From positions 65,314 through 129,313 of the forward strand of contig CAZKNH010000001.1 in NCBI GenBank assembly GCA_964553875.1: a stretch of DNA of 64,000 nt, given 5' to 3'. Within the stretch, counting starts at the first letter, position 1. Every line of letters begins with the position of its first letter. Shown piece by piece: positions 43,589-50,877 of this stretch. Source of the stretch: ZC4RG20 sp964553875. GTDB taxonomy: Bacteria > Pseudomonadota > Gammaproteobacteria > Steroidobacterales > Rariloculaceae. The notes beneath the pieces were generated by a model that saw only the letters and a program-made list of their open reading frames with translations, did not search any database and had not been told where the DNA came from. The translations under genes and the position numbers were made by a program.

Positions 43589-44815
43589 CTACGCGAGGTC
43601 GTCGTGCTCCACGACGAACGTGATTCTGTTGCGTACCCCGGGGACCTTGACGGGCACGTCGTTGACGACCCGCGGCCGGTACTGGAACTGTCTGGCCGCA
43701 TCGAGCGCGGCCTGCTCGAAGAGCGGCGAGCTCGATTCGACGATGAAGAGATCCTCGACCAGCCCTTCCTCGTTCACGGTGAACTCGACGATCACATAAC
43801 CCTCGAGCCCGGCCGCGGCGGCCTCCGGAGGGTATACCGGAACGGCCTTGAAGATCGGCAGATACTCATCGACCTCCGCGAGCGCGGCGCTCGACGCGCC
43901 GAGCCAGCCGCCGACGACAGGGAGCGCGATTGCAGCGAATGCGCCGACACTCAACAGAAGCTTCTTGTGAATCGCGAGCTCTTTCATCGCTTGACTCCTC
44001 ATCACGGCCGTGACCCGGCCTTTCAGATCGATGCCGCCGACGCCGGCCGCGCACTTGAGCGGCGAAGCGGCGCGGAGCTCGGCGACGCCGAGGATGGCTT
44101 CGGCGTAGGTGCGCCGATCGTGCCCGGCTGCGACGACGGCTTCGTCACACGCGCGCTCGCGCTCCTCGACGAGCCGGGCGCCGATCCACCAGACGAGCGG
44201 GCAGAACCAGAAGAGCGCCTCGATGAGCATGTGCAGCGCGCCGGTCAGGTTGTCACGGCGCCGCCAATGGCATACCTCGTGCGCGATCACGGCTTCGAGC
44301 TGCGCCGGCGAGAGCCGCGTCTCGACGTCCGTCGGTAAGAGCAGCACGGGCCGCCTGATTCCGACGAGCGCCGGTTCGATGCGAGCGTTCGAGTATCTGA
44401 CCGGAAGCGCGGCGCCCGGCGCCTGCGGCGCGGGCGTTGCGCGATCGACGAGCGCGGCGAGCCTTCGAATGCGCAGCACGGACTGCAGCAGAACGAGCGC
44501 CGCGCCGGCGAGCCAGACCGCGACGAGCGCGTTCGCGATCGCGGGCGGGAGCCCGCCCGCCGGGATCGGTGCCGCGAGGCGCTCGAGCGGGATCGGGCCG
44601 GCGGTGATCTCGAGGATCGGGCGCTCGAGAGCGGGCGCCAACGCCGCACCGAGGGCTGCGAGCGCGGCGAACGGCACGAGAAACTTGAGCGACGCCGCGA
44701 GCCAGAGCGCGTACCGGATCCGCGCCGCATCGTTCTCGAGCAGCCGCGCGGCGAGTGCGACCGCGAGCGCGACTATCGTGGATTGCCACAGATGGTTCAC
44801 CAGGCTTGCGATCAT
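43589..44815 (-). CDS. M56 (BlaR1-like) membrane metallopeptidase with C-terminal TonB domain
   Basis: 408 residues. Four N-terminal helices surround the peptidase loop with H179-E-V-C-H183 ('AHEVCHWRRRDN') and a downstream 'ERACDEAVV' Glu. After a last helix (about 283-305) comes a domain of about 80 residues, 'VYPPEAAAAGLEGYVIVEFTV' (core YPPEAAAAGLEG) to 'FVVE', which is a TonB C-terminal fold. The penicillin-binding sensor of true BlaR1 is absent. It should cleave the BlaI-type repressor encoded just upstream (four-base spacer) upon an envelope signal. Confidence 0.87.
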   Translation of the reverse strand: MIASLVNHLWQSTIVALAVALAARLLENDAARIRYALWLAASLKFLVPFAALAALGAALAPALERPILEITAGPIPLERLAAPIPAGGLPPAIANALVAVWLAGAALVLLQSVLRIRRLAALVDRATPAPQAPGAALPVRYSNARIEPALVGIRRPVLLLPTDVETRLSPAQLEAVIAHEVCHWRRRDNLTGALHMLIEALFWFCPLVWWIGARLVEERERACDEAVVAAGHDRRTYAEAILGVAELRAASPLKCAAGVGGIDLKGRVTAVMRSQAMKELAIHKKLLLSVGAFAAIALPVVGGWLGASSAALAEVDEYLPIFKAVPVYPPEAAAAGLEGYVIVEFTVNEEGLVEDLFIVESSSPLFEQAALDAARQFQYRPRVVNDVPVKVPGVRNRITFVVEHDDLA

Positions 44816-44819
44816 CGCG

Positions 44820-45215
44820 TCACTCCTTCTTGCCGAGCTCCTCGAGCGCGCGACGCGCTTCCTCGATGTCGTCGAGCGTGAGGCGGCCGGTCTCGATCAG
44901 ATGCGAGATCAGAGGCTGTGGGCGGCCGCCGAAGAGGCCGAGCAGCTCGTCGACGATCGGGCGGCGGGCCGCTTCGGGCGACACGAGCGCCTCGAAAATA
45001 TGCGCGTTGCCGACCTTTTTCTTGCGATGAACCGCACCCTTTGCCTCGAGGCGGTACAGGATCGTTTGCACCGTCGTGTAGGCCGGCCGGCGCTTCTCCG
45101 GGAAGCGCTCCTGCACCTCGCGGACGGATGACGGCCCGAGGCTCCAGAGTGCGTCCATGACCTCGAGCTCGAGGCGGCTCAGTCGCGGTGCCGCAGGCTT
45201 CTTTTTACTACGCAT
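44820..45215 (-). CDS. BlaI/MecI/CopY family repressor
   Basis: 131 residues. The winged helix 'LSRLELEVMDALWSLGPSSVREV' (core LELEVMDALWSLGP) and 'RRPAYTTVQTILYRLEAKG' are canonical for BlaI; the C-terminal half is the dimerisation helix cut by the partner protease. The N terminus has extra lysines. The start at 45215 lies inside a CTACG-CGTAG palindrome, so the protein very likely represses its own two-gene operon. Confidence 0.9.
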   Translation of the reverse strand: MRSKKKPAAPRLSRLELEVMDALWSLGPSSVREVQERFPEKRRPAYTTVQTILYRLEAKGAVHRKKKVGNAHIFEALVSPEAARRPIVDELLGLFGGRPQPLISHLIETGRLTLDDIEEARRALEELGKKE

Positions 45216-45242
45216 GTCGTAGAATCTACTATACGCGTCTAC
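45208..45242. promoter_or_regulatory. Probable BlaI-type operator with overlapping dyads
   Basis: CTACGCATGTCGTAG (45208-45222) is an inverted repeat across the repressor's start codon. It shares GTAG with the perfect palindrome GTAGAATCTAC (45219-45229). A further GTCTAC is at 45237-45242. BlaI/MecI proteins bind TACA/TGTA-like dyads; the repeated GTAG/CTAC half-sites fit this mode with a variant sequence. On the minus strand TATAGT (45227-45232) could be the -10 element. Confidence 0.7.
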
Positions 45243-45266
45243 GCCCTGCAAGGGTCGGCATTCCAA

Positions 45267-46340
45267 ATGCCGCGCCGGTATGATCGACGCCCGTTTCTGG
45301 TCTCGGTGTCGTCGCCATTGAACAAAACGCCGCTCGTGTCCGTGGTGATGCCCGCATTCAATGCGGCCGCGACGGTTCGCCGCGCCGTTCGCTCGGTGCT
45401 CGCGCAGACGTATCGCGACTTCGAGCTGATCGTCGTCGACGACGGCTCGACGGACGCGACGGCAGCCGAGGTGCACGCCGCGGCAAACGGCGACGAGCGC
45501 GTGCGAGTGCTCGAGCTTCGGCACGGCGGGATCGTCCGGGCGTTGAACGAAGGCATCGGCGCGGCACGCGGCGAGCTGATCGCGCGGATGGACGCGGACG
45601 ACGAGATGCGCCCGCACCGCCTCGAGGCGCAGGTCGCGCTGCTCGCCGAGCGTCCCGACGTCGGTGTCGTCGGATGCCTCGTCGAGTTCGGCGGCGACCG
45701 CGAAGACGCGTGCGGCTATGCGCTGCACGTCGACTGGCTGAACTCGCTGCGCGAGCCCGACGAGATCGCGCTTCACCGCTTCGTCGAGTCGCCGGTCGCG
45801 CATCCGAGCGTCACGTTCCGCCGAGAGCTGGTCGACCGGCTCGGCGGCTATCTCGACTCGGACGAGCCAGAGGACTACGAGCTGTGGCTCCGCTGGATGG
45901 ACGCGGGTGTCCGCTTCGCGAAAGTGCCGGAGGTGCTGCTCCGCTGGAACGATTCGCCGACGCGGATGTCGCGTACTTCCGTGCGCTATGCACGCGACGC
46001 GTTCTACGCGTGCAAGGGCCGCTATCTCGCGCGGTTCGTGCGCCGTCATGCGGGCCCAACGCGCCGAGTGTGGCTCTGGGGCGCCGGCCGCACGACGCGG
46101 AAGCGCTTTGCCGCGCTCGAGAGCGCGGGCATCGAGCTCGCGGGCTACATCGATATCGACGCGGCGAAGATCGGCCAGCGCATCGGCGGCCGACCCGTAC
46201 GGTCGCCGGACGATCTGCCTTCGCCGGACGAATCCTTCGTGATCGGCGGCGTCGGCGTCCGCGGCGCGCGCGAGGAGATCCGCGCGCGCCTCGAGGCGCG
46301 AGGGTTCAGGCTGGGGGCGGACTTCGTGCCGGCGGCGTAA
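45267..46340 (+). CDS. Family 2 glycosyltransferase with extra C-terminal Rossmann-like domain
   Basis: 357 residues. The GT-A domain shows 'VSVVMPAFNAAATVRRAV', 'IVVDDGSTDAT', 'IARMDADDEM' (the DXD site) and 'EDYELWLRW'. From about residue 270, 'RRVWLWGAGRTTRKRFAAL', 'GYIDIDAAKIGQRIGGRPV' and 'FVIGGVGVRGAREEI' look like a nucleotide- or sugar-binding Rossmann unit resembling the N terminus of PglD-type acetyltransferases. The first 15-18 residues may not be translated: the GT start could be a TTG near 45318. Soluble; substrates unknown. Confidence 0.82.
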   Translation: MPRRYDRRPFLVSVSSPLNKTPLVSVVMPAFNAAATVRRAVRSVLAQTYRDFELIVVDDGSTDATAAEVHAAANGDERVRVLELRHGGIVRALNEGIGAARGELIARMDADDEMRPHRLEAQVALLAERPDVGVVGCLVEFGGDREDACGYALHVDWLNSLREPDEIALHRFVESPVAHPSVTFRRELVDRLGGYLDSDEPEDYELWLRWMDAGVRFAKVPEVLLRWNDSPTRMSRTSVRYARDAFYACKGRYLARFVRRHAGPTRRVWLWGAGRTTRKRFAALESAGIELAGYIDIDAAKIGQRIGGRPVRSPDDLPSPDESFVIGGVGVRGAREEIRARLEARGFRLGADFVPAA

Positions 46341-46723
46341 GCGCCGCGGAGCCGCGATTTGACAGTCCTCGTACTATCGCCGACGATACCCGCTACACTT
46401 GCCGACGGTTAAGGGCATGTTTTGCATGGTTTTCTCGACGCGTCGGGCACGCTTTTCCACGCGAAAAGCGTTCGACGCGGTATGTTTGCGCAGCCGTCCG
46501 CGCCGCGCCGGTAGACGGCTCGGCCGAGCTTAGCCCCGGGGCGGCGACGCGCGCGTCCGACCTCCCCGGGGCACTGATCCTCGGGACGGCCGATCTCTCG
46601 ATCCCACTCCAAGGCCCGCCGAGCCCGCCAAACGACATCGAACGGTCGCCTGCGGCGCGGTTCGGCGTCCGTCCGGACTGGCCGTCCCTCGTGCAGGAAC
46701 AGCAACAGCAGGAGGGCTTTCGT
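46341..46723. other. Gene-free stretch of 383 bases upstream of the histidine kinase
   Basis: No supported gene. TTGACA at 46359-46364 has no convincing -10 at 17 bases (GACGAT). GCTTTTC (46451-46457) and GAAAAGC (46463-46469) form a seven-base-pair hairpin. The kinase frame stays open through this stretch, but its composition there is not protein-like and the good ribosome binding site lies at its end. Confidence 0.4.
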
Positions 46724-47509
46724 ATGGTAGCCAGGCAGGATTCGCCGCCGCGCGATATCGAGCGCGGATACCCGGTAGGGCACGTATCGCTTGCCATCGA
46801 AGAGCGCCGCATCGAGAAGTTTCTCGCGACGCTCGCGCACGAGTTCAGGAATCCGTTGTCGTGCCTGCAGACGGCGATGGATCTCGTCGAGGCGCTGCTG
46901 CCCGACGACCAGAGAGCACGCGAGCTTCGGGGAATGATTCGTCGGCAGCTGAATCACCTGACCCGTCTCGTCGAGGATCTGTCGGATGCGTCGAGCATCC
47001 TCGAGGGGAGGGTCGTGCTGAAGACCGAGCGGCTCGACTTGCGTCAGGTGGTGTTCGATGCGGTCGAAGTGGTCGCGCCGCTGATGACCGAGCGGCAGCA
47101 TCTGCTCGCATCGATGGTCCCCGAGCGCCCGCTCTACATGAAGGGCGATGGGATGCGGCTCACTCAGCTCGTCGTGAACCTGCTGACGAACGCGGCGAAG
47201 TTCACGCCGGTCGGCGGGCGCATCGAGCTTCGCGTCGAGACCGAGGGCGAGCGGGCGGTGATCGTCGTCCGCGACAACGGCATCGGCATCGATCCGGCGA
47301 TGCTGCCGCGGCTGTTCGACCGCCTCGTGCAGGCGGGACCGCCCGGTGCGGGCAGCATGGGGCTAGGGCTTCCGCTCGTCCGGCAGATCGCGGAGCTTCA
47401 CGGCGGGTCGGTCGCCGCGCGAAGCGACGGCATCGGCAAGGGGAGCGAGTTCGTCGTTCGTCTGCCGCTCCGTGACTCGCCGAAAGCGCGGCTCCGCGCG
47501 AGTCACTGA
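46724..47509 (+). CDS. Small soluble sensor histidine kinase
   Basis: 261 residues without membrane helices or a PAS/GAF sensor. H-box 'LATLAHEFRNPLSCLQTA' with H39, N-box 'LVVNLLTNAAKFTP', G1 'VRDNGIGIDPAM' and G2 'GLGLPLVRQI' make up a complete HisKA-HATPase_c core. GGAGGG is seven bases before the ATG at 46724. The 25 residues before the kinase core are too few for a sensor, so input must come from a partner. No response regulator is adjacent; it is an orphan in this window. Confidence 0.88.
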   Translation: MVARQDSPPRDIERGYPVGHVSLAIEERRIEKFLATLAHEFRNPLSCLQTAMDLVEALLPDDQRARELRGMIRRQLNHLTRLVEDLSDASSILEGRVVLKTERLDLRQVVFDAVEVVAPLMTERQHLLASMVPERPLYMKGDGMRLTQLVVNLLTNAAKFTPVGGRIELRVETEGERAVIVVRDNGIGIDPAMLPRLFDRLVQAGPPGAGSMGLGLPLVRQIAELHGGSVAARSDGIGKGSEFVVRLPLRDSPKARLRASH

Positions 47510-47527
47510 GGTCGCGCAGCGCCGCCC

Positions 47528-48433
47528 CTAGTTTGGACGCGCTTCGGCGCCGCGCGCCTCGGATCGGCGCGTGCGCGGCGCGCGGAAGAACCGCGAACGC
47601 ACGACGACGTGGCGGCGCAACCGTGCCGCGAGCGGCTTGCGCCGTACGACCGCGACGACGCTCGCCGTCGCGGTAACGGCCGTGACCGAGGGCCGCCACG
47701 CGACGAGCGACAGCTTCCCCGTCCGATCCTCGACGAGCGCGGTGCAGCTCTCGACCCAGTCGCCGTCGTTGCAGTAGAGAAGGCCGTCGACGGCCGTAAG
47801 CTCTGCCTTGTGGATGTGCCCGCAGACGACGCCGTCGACGCCGGCGTCGCGCGCCGCGTGCACGGTCGCCTGCTGGAAGCGCTCGACGTAGCGGCGAACG
47901 AAGCCGAAGCGCGATTTCACGTGCTGCGCGAGGGACCAGTACGGGCGGCCGCTCATGTCGTGCAGCCAGTGCACGAAGCGGTTGAGCTCCAACAGCGCGC
48001 GGCACGCGTGTGCGCCGATGCGCACGCCGAGCCCGGTGCCGCGGACGATGCAGTCGAACCGGTCGCCGTGCAGCACGAGCAGCCGACGGCCGTCGGCCGT
48101 CGTGTGGATCTTCTCCGATGCAAGCTCGATGTTGCCGAGCAGCGCCCCGGCGAAGCGGCGGATGTCGTGGTCGTGGTTGCCCGGAATGTAGATTACGCGC
48201 GTGCCGTCGAAGCTCTTCTGCAAAATCGTTCGCAAGACCTCGTTATGGCTCTCCGGCCAATAGAAGTCGTGGCGCAGGCTCTCGAGATCGATGATGTCGC
48301 CGACGAGATACAGCACGTCGCAACGCGTGCGACGCAAAAAGTCGAGCAGCAGCGACGCGCGGCACGAGCGCGATCCGAGGTGCACGTCCGATATCCACAC
48401 GGTTCGCAGCGCATCCATGTGCATGGAGCTCAT
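47528..48433 (-). CDS. Metallophosphoesterase, UDP-2,3-diacylglucosamine diphosphatase (LpxH) family
   Basis: 301 residues. Metal motifs in order: 'WISDVHLGSR', 'YLVGDIIDLESLRHDF', 'YIPGNHDHDIRRF', 'LVLHGDRFD' and 'VCGHIHKAEL'. This arrangement matches LpxH-like calcineurin phosphoesterases; the insertion after the HGD motif with 'FVHWLHDM' is the helical cap seen in that family. The last 50 residues are strongly basic and unusual. It may act on lipid A precursors or a related pyrophosphate. AGGAA precedes the ATG at 48433; ATGs 9 and 15 bases later are alternatives. Confidence 0.82.
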   Translation of the reverse strand: MSSMHMDALRTVWISDVHLGSRSCRASLLLDFLRRTRCDVLYLVGDIIDLESLRHDFYWPESHNEVLRTILQKSFDGTRVIYIPGNHDHDIRRFAGALLGNIELASEKIHTTADGRRLLVLHGDRFDCIVRGTGLGVRIGAHACRALLELNRFVHWLHDMSGRPYWSLAQHVKSRFGFVRRYVERFQQATVHAARDAGVDGVVCGHIHKAELTAVDGLLYCNDGDWVESCTALVEDRTGKLSLVAWRPSVTAVTATASVVAVVRRKPLAARLRRHVVVRSRFFRAPRTRRSEARGAEARPN

Positions 48434-48567
48434 CGGCTCGAGGTTCCTCGTTCCTGGCGGGCGCGAAAGGTTTACAGATTTGCCCGCACCAAACGCGGAC
48501 GCGCGTCCCAAATCGGAGCGCGCGATGGTACACGTCTTTGCGCGTCGGGGCAGCCCTCGAGCGCCGC

Positions 48568-48930
48568 TCAGCCGCAAAATCGCAGCGCCGCATGCGTCTC
48601 GCCGGCGACATAGCTCGCCCACGTGCGCAGCGTCGCGAGCGCGGTCTCGGTGCCGATCCGTCCGAGCAACTCGACGGCTGCGGCTCTGACGTTCACGGTG
48701 CTGTCGTCGAGGCGCGCCGTCGCGAGCGGCTCGAGCCGTTCGGGCGGCACGCCCGTGAGGATCGCAGTTGCGGTTTCGCGCACGGTCTTCGCGCCGTGAC
48801 CGGCATGCTCGAACACGAGGTCGAGAAACGGCGGGTGCGCGGCGAGACCGAGATCTGACAGTTCGCGAATCAACCTCGCGCACCCCTTGGCGCCGATGCG
48901 CCTGCTCGCGGCGATGAAAGCGTCCGGCTG
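48568..48930 (-). pseudogene. HEAT-repeat fragment resembling the N-terminal part of DUF4132 proteins
   Basis: A protein-like stretch of about 120 codons, with 'HPPFLDLVFEHAGHGAKTVRE' (in part LVFEHAGHGAKTVRE), 'LEPLATARLDDSTVNVRAAA' and 'ELLGRIGTETALATLRT', reads as two to three HEAT repeats of the type found in large DUF4132 proteins. It has no start codon with a ribosome binding site (a GTG at 49050 is far away) and its end, 'WASYVAGETHAALRFCG', departs from the repeat pattern. I regard it as a remnant of a much longer gene. Confidence 0.55.
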
Positions 48931-49219
48931 CTTGCACCGCGTGGGCGTCAGGCACGCGGCAGCCGCATGATATCGGCGAAGCCCGCCCCGGGGAGCTTCC
49001 CGCGACGACGCCGCGCACAAAGTGTGACCACGGTCGCACGGCGCGGGCACCGGAGCGAGGCAACCGTCGCGTTCGACGCTCGCGATCCCGGTCGCGTCGT
49101 CAGATCGTAATGCCTTGTCGAATCGAGAAAATTTCCGTCAACGGACGGTTTCTGCGATGCAGGCACGCCGCTTGCATCGTGCCGCGCGGTGCATCCACCT
49201 GATCGAACCGACTGTGGCG

Positions 49220-49765
49220 ATGGCGGAGCAGGCGGGACTGATTTCGGATTCGACATGTGTTCGCGTCGCGGACGTGATTCGCGAACACCACGACGCACTG
49301 ATCAGGTTCCTGAGGCGTCGACTCAGCATCGCCGAGGACGCGTATGACATCGCGCAGGAGACCTACATCCGCATGATGAAGTACGAGGGATCGAGCGAGA
49401 TCAAGTCTCCGTCCGCGATGCTTTACAGGATCGCCGTCAACGTCGCGAACGATCACGGGAGGGCGGCGTTGTCGCGCTTGTCGAGCAGTCACTCGCCGAT
49501 CGACGACTTCGAGCTCGAGTCGGAGCTGCCGTCCGCGGAGCGCAACGTCACCGGGCGCCAGGACCTCGAGTTGCTGCTCCATGCGATAGAGGAGCTGCCG
49601 CCGAAGTGCAAGCAGGTGTTTCTGTTGAGCCGTGTGAACGGCATGACCTATCCCGAGATCGCGCGACACTGCGGGATCTCGGTGAAGATGGTCGAGAAGC
49701 AGATCAGCCGCGCGCTCGCGCATTGCATGAAGAGGGTAGGGGGAGAGGACGGCGATACGTCCTAG
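49220..49765 (+). CDS. ECF sigma factor, FecI type
   Basis: 181 residues from ATG 49220; starts at 49157 (ATG) or 49115 (TTG) are possible and none has a clear ribosome binding site. Region 2 ('EHHDALIRFLRRRLSIAEDA', 'YDIAQETYIRMM') and region 4 ('AIEELPPKCKQVFLLSRV', 'TYPEIARHCGISVKMVEKQI') are those of FecI-like sigma factors, including the V-K-M-V-E-K-x-I recognition helix. It would direct RNA polymerase to the receptor promoters once released by the FecR-like protein encoded five bases downstream. Confidence 0.9.
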   Translation: MAEQAGLISDSTCVRVADVIREHHDALIRFLRRRLSIAEDAYDIAQETYIRMMKYEGSSEIKSPSAMLYRIAVNVANDHGRAALSRLSSSHSPIDDFELESELPSAERNVTGRQDLELLLHAIEELPPKCKQVFLLSRVNGMTYPEIARHCGISVKMVEKQISRALAHCMKRVGGEDGDTS

Positions 49766-49770
49766 AGGCG

Positions 49771-50760
49771 ATGGAACCAGATTCGTCACATCAAGCCGCC
49801 CTCGACCAGGCGGCTCGTTGGCATGCGCGGCTCGAGGCCCCGGACTGCACGGCGGAGGAGCGCGAGGCGTTCGCCGCGTGGCTCGGGAGCGGCACGAATC
49901 GCGAGGCGTGGCGGAGGGCCGAGCGAATCTGCGCGCTGCTCGCGAGTGCCGCAGCGTCCGATCCGCGGCTGCGCGCGATGGTCGATCAAGCGAACGCGCG
50001 CCGCGGCGGTCCGCGCGCCGAGCGTAAGCGCGCGTGGTGGGTGCCGGCGAGCCTCGCTGCCGGTATTGCCGCGGTCGCTCTCGTGCTCGGGTTCGGCGTC
50101 GCCGACGTGGGCGACGCTCCCCTCCAGTACGCTTCGGCAGCGGCTCGGCAGGAGCTCACGCTGCCGGACGGCACGAACGTGATCCTCGACGTGCGTACCG
50201 AGATCGACGTCGAGCTTGGCGCGTCGATGCGCGAGGTGCACCTGCGTCGCGGGCGCGCGCTGTTCGACGTCGCGCACGACGCCGAAAGGCCCTTCGTCGT
50301 CAGCGTCGGGAGCGGCCGTGTGACGGCGCTCGGCACGGTGTTCCAGGTCCACAAGCGAAGTGCTCACGACATCGTCGTCACGCTCGCGGAGGGCGCGGTC
50401 GAGGTCGAGTCGAATGTGCGCGGACGCACGCAGCGCGAGCGCCTCGCGCCGGGCGACGAGCTCCGTATGTCCGACGATCCCGGCGCGTGGCGCAAGCTAA
50501 GGGTCGACGCCAAAGCGGCGACCAGCTGGTCCGACGGCCGGCACGTCTTCAGGGACAGTCCGCTCGTCGAAGCGGTGGAAGAAGTGAATCGTTATGCGAC
50601 GCGGCGCGTCGTGATCGCAGACCCGAGCCTCGCGGAGCTGACCGTTAGCGGAAGCTTCGTCGCCGGCGACAGCGCGTCGATCGTCGCGGCATTCGCGGCG
50701 GTGCTGCCGATCAAGATCGCGGAGAGCGGCGACGAGCTGCTGCTGTTTCGCCGCCGATGA
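49771..50760 (+). CDS. FecR-type anti-sigma/signal transducer
   Basis: 329 residues. The cytoplasmic N terminus holds the DUF4880 helices ('QAARWHARLEAPDCTAEEREAF', core WHARLEAPDC; 'WRRAERI'). One membrane helix lies at about 88-108. The periplasmic FecR domain follows ('LTLPDGTNVILDVRTEI', 'VHLRRGRALFDVAHDAERPF', 'VTALGTVFQV'), with a C-terminal STN-contacting region ('NRYATRRVVIADPSLAEL'). It carries the signal from the STN domain of the receptor at 50878 to the sigma factor. Confidence 0.92.
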   Translation: MEPDSSHQAALDQAARWHARLEAPDCTAEEREAFAAWLGSGTNREAWRRAERICALLASAAASDPRLRAMVDQANARRGGPRAERKRAWWVPASLAAGIAAVALVLGFGVADVGDAPLQYASAAARQELTLPDGTNVILDVRTEIDVELGASMREVHLRRGRALFDVAHDAERPFVVSVGSGRVTALGTVFQVHKRSAHDIVVTLAEGAVEVESNVRGRTQRERLAPGDELRMSDDPGAWRKLRVDAKAATSWSDGRHVFRDSPLVEAVEEVNRYATRRVVIADPSLAELTVSGSFVAGDSASIVAAFAAVLPIKIAESGDELLLFRRR

Positions 50761-50877
50761 ACGACCGCGATGCGACGCGGCGGCGATCGCGGCACGGCTC
50801 GCGCCGTCTGCGTCGATGCGCAGAGCGACGCGGCGTCCCCGCGCTGCAGCTCTGCGCCGGAGCGGCAGTTTTCGGAG

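Noticed and set aside
45674..46723. Long N-terminal extension of the histidine kinase
   Set aside because: The frame is open for 350 codons upstream of 46724, but it overlaps the glycosyltransferase gene, has Arg-rich shadow composition, and a good ribosome binding site lies just before 46724.
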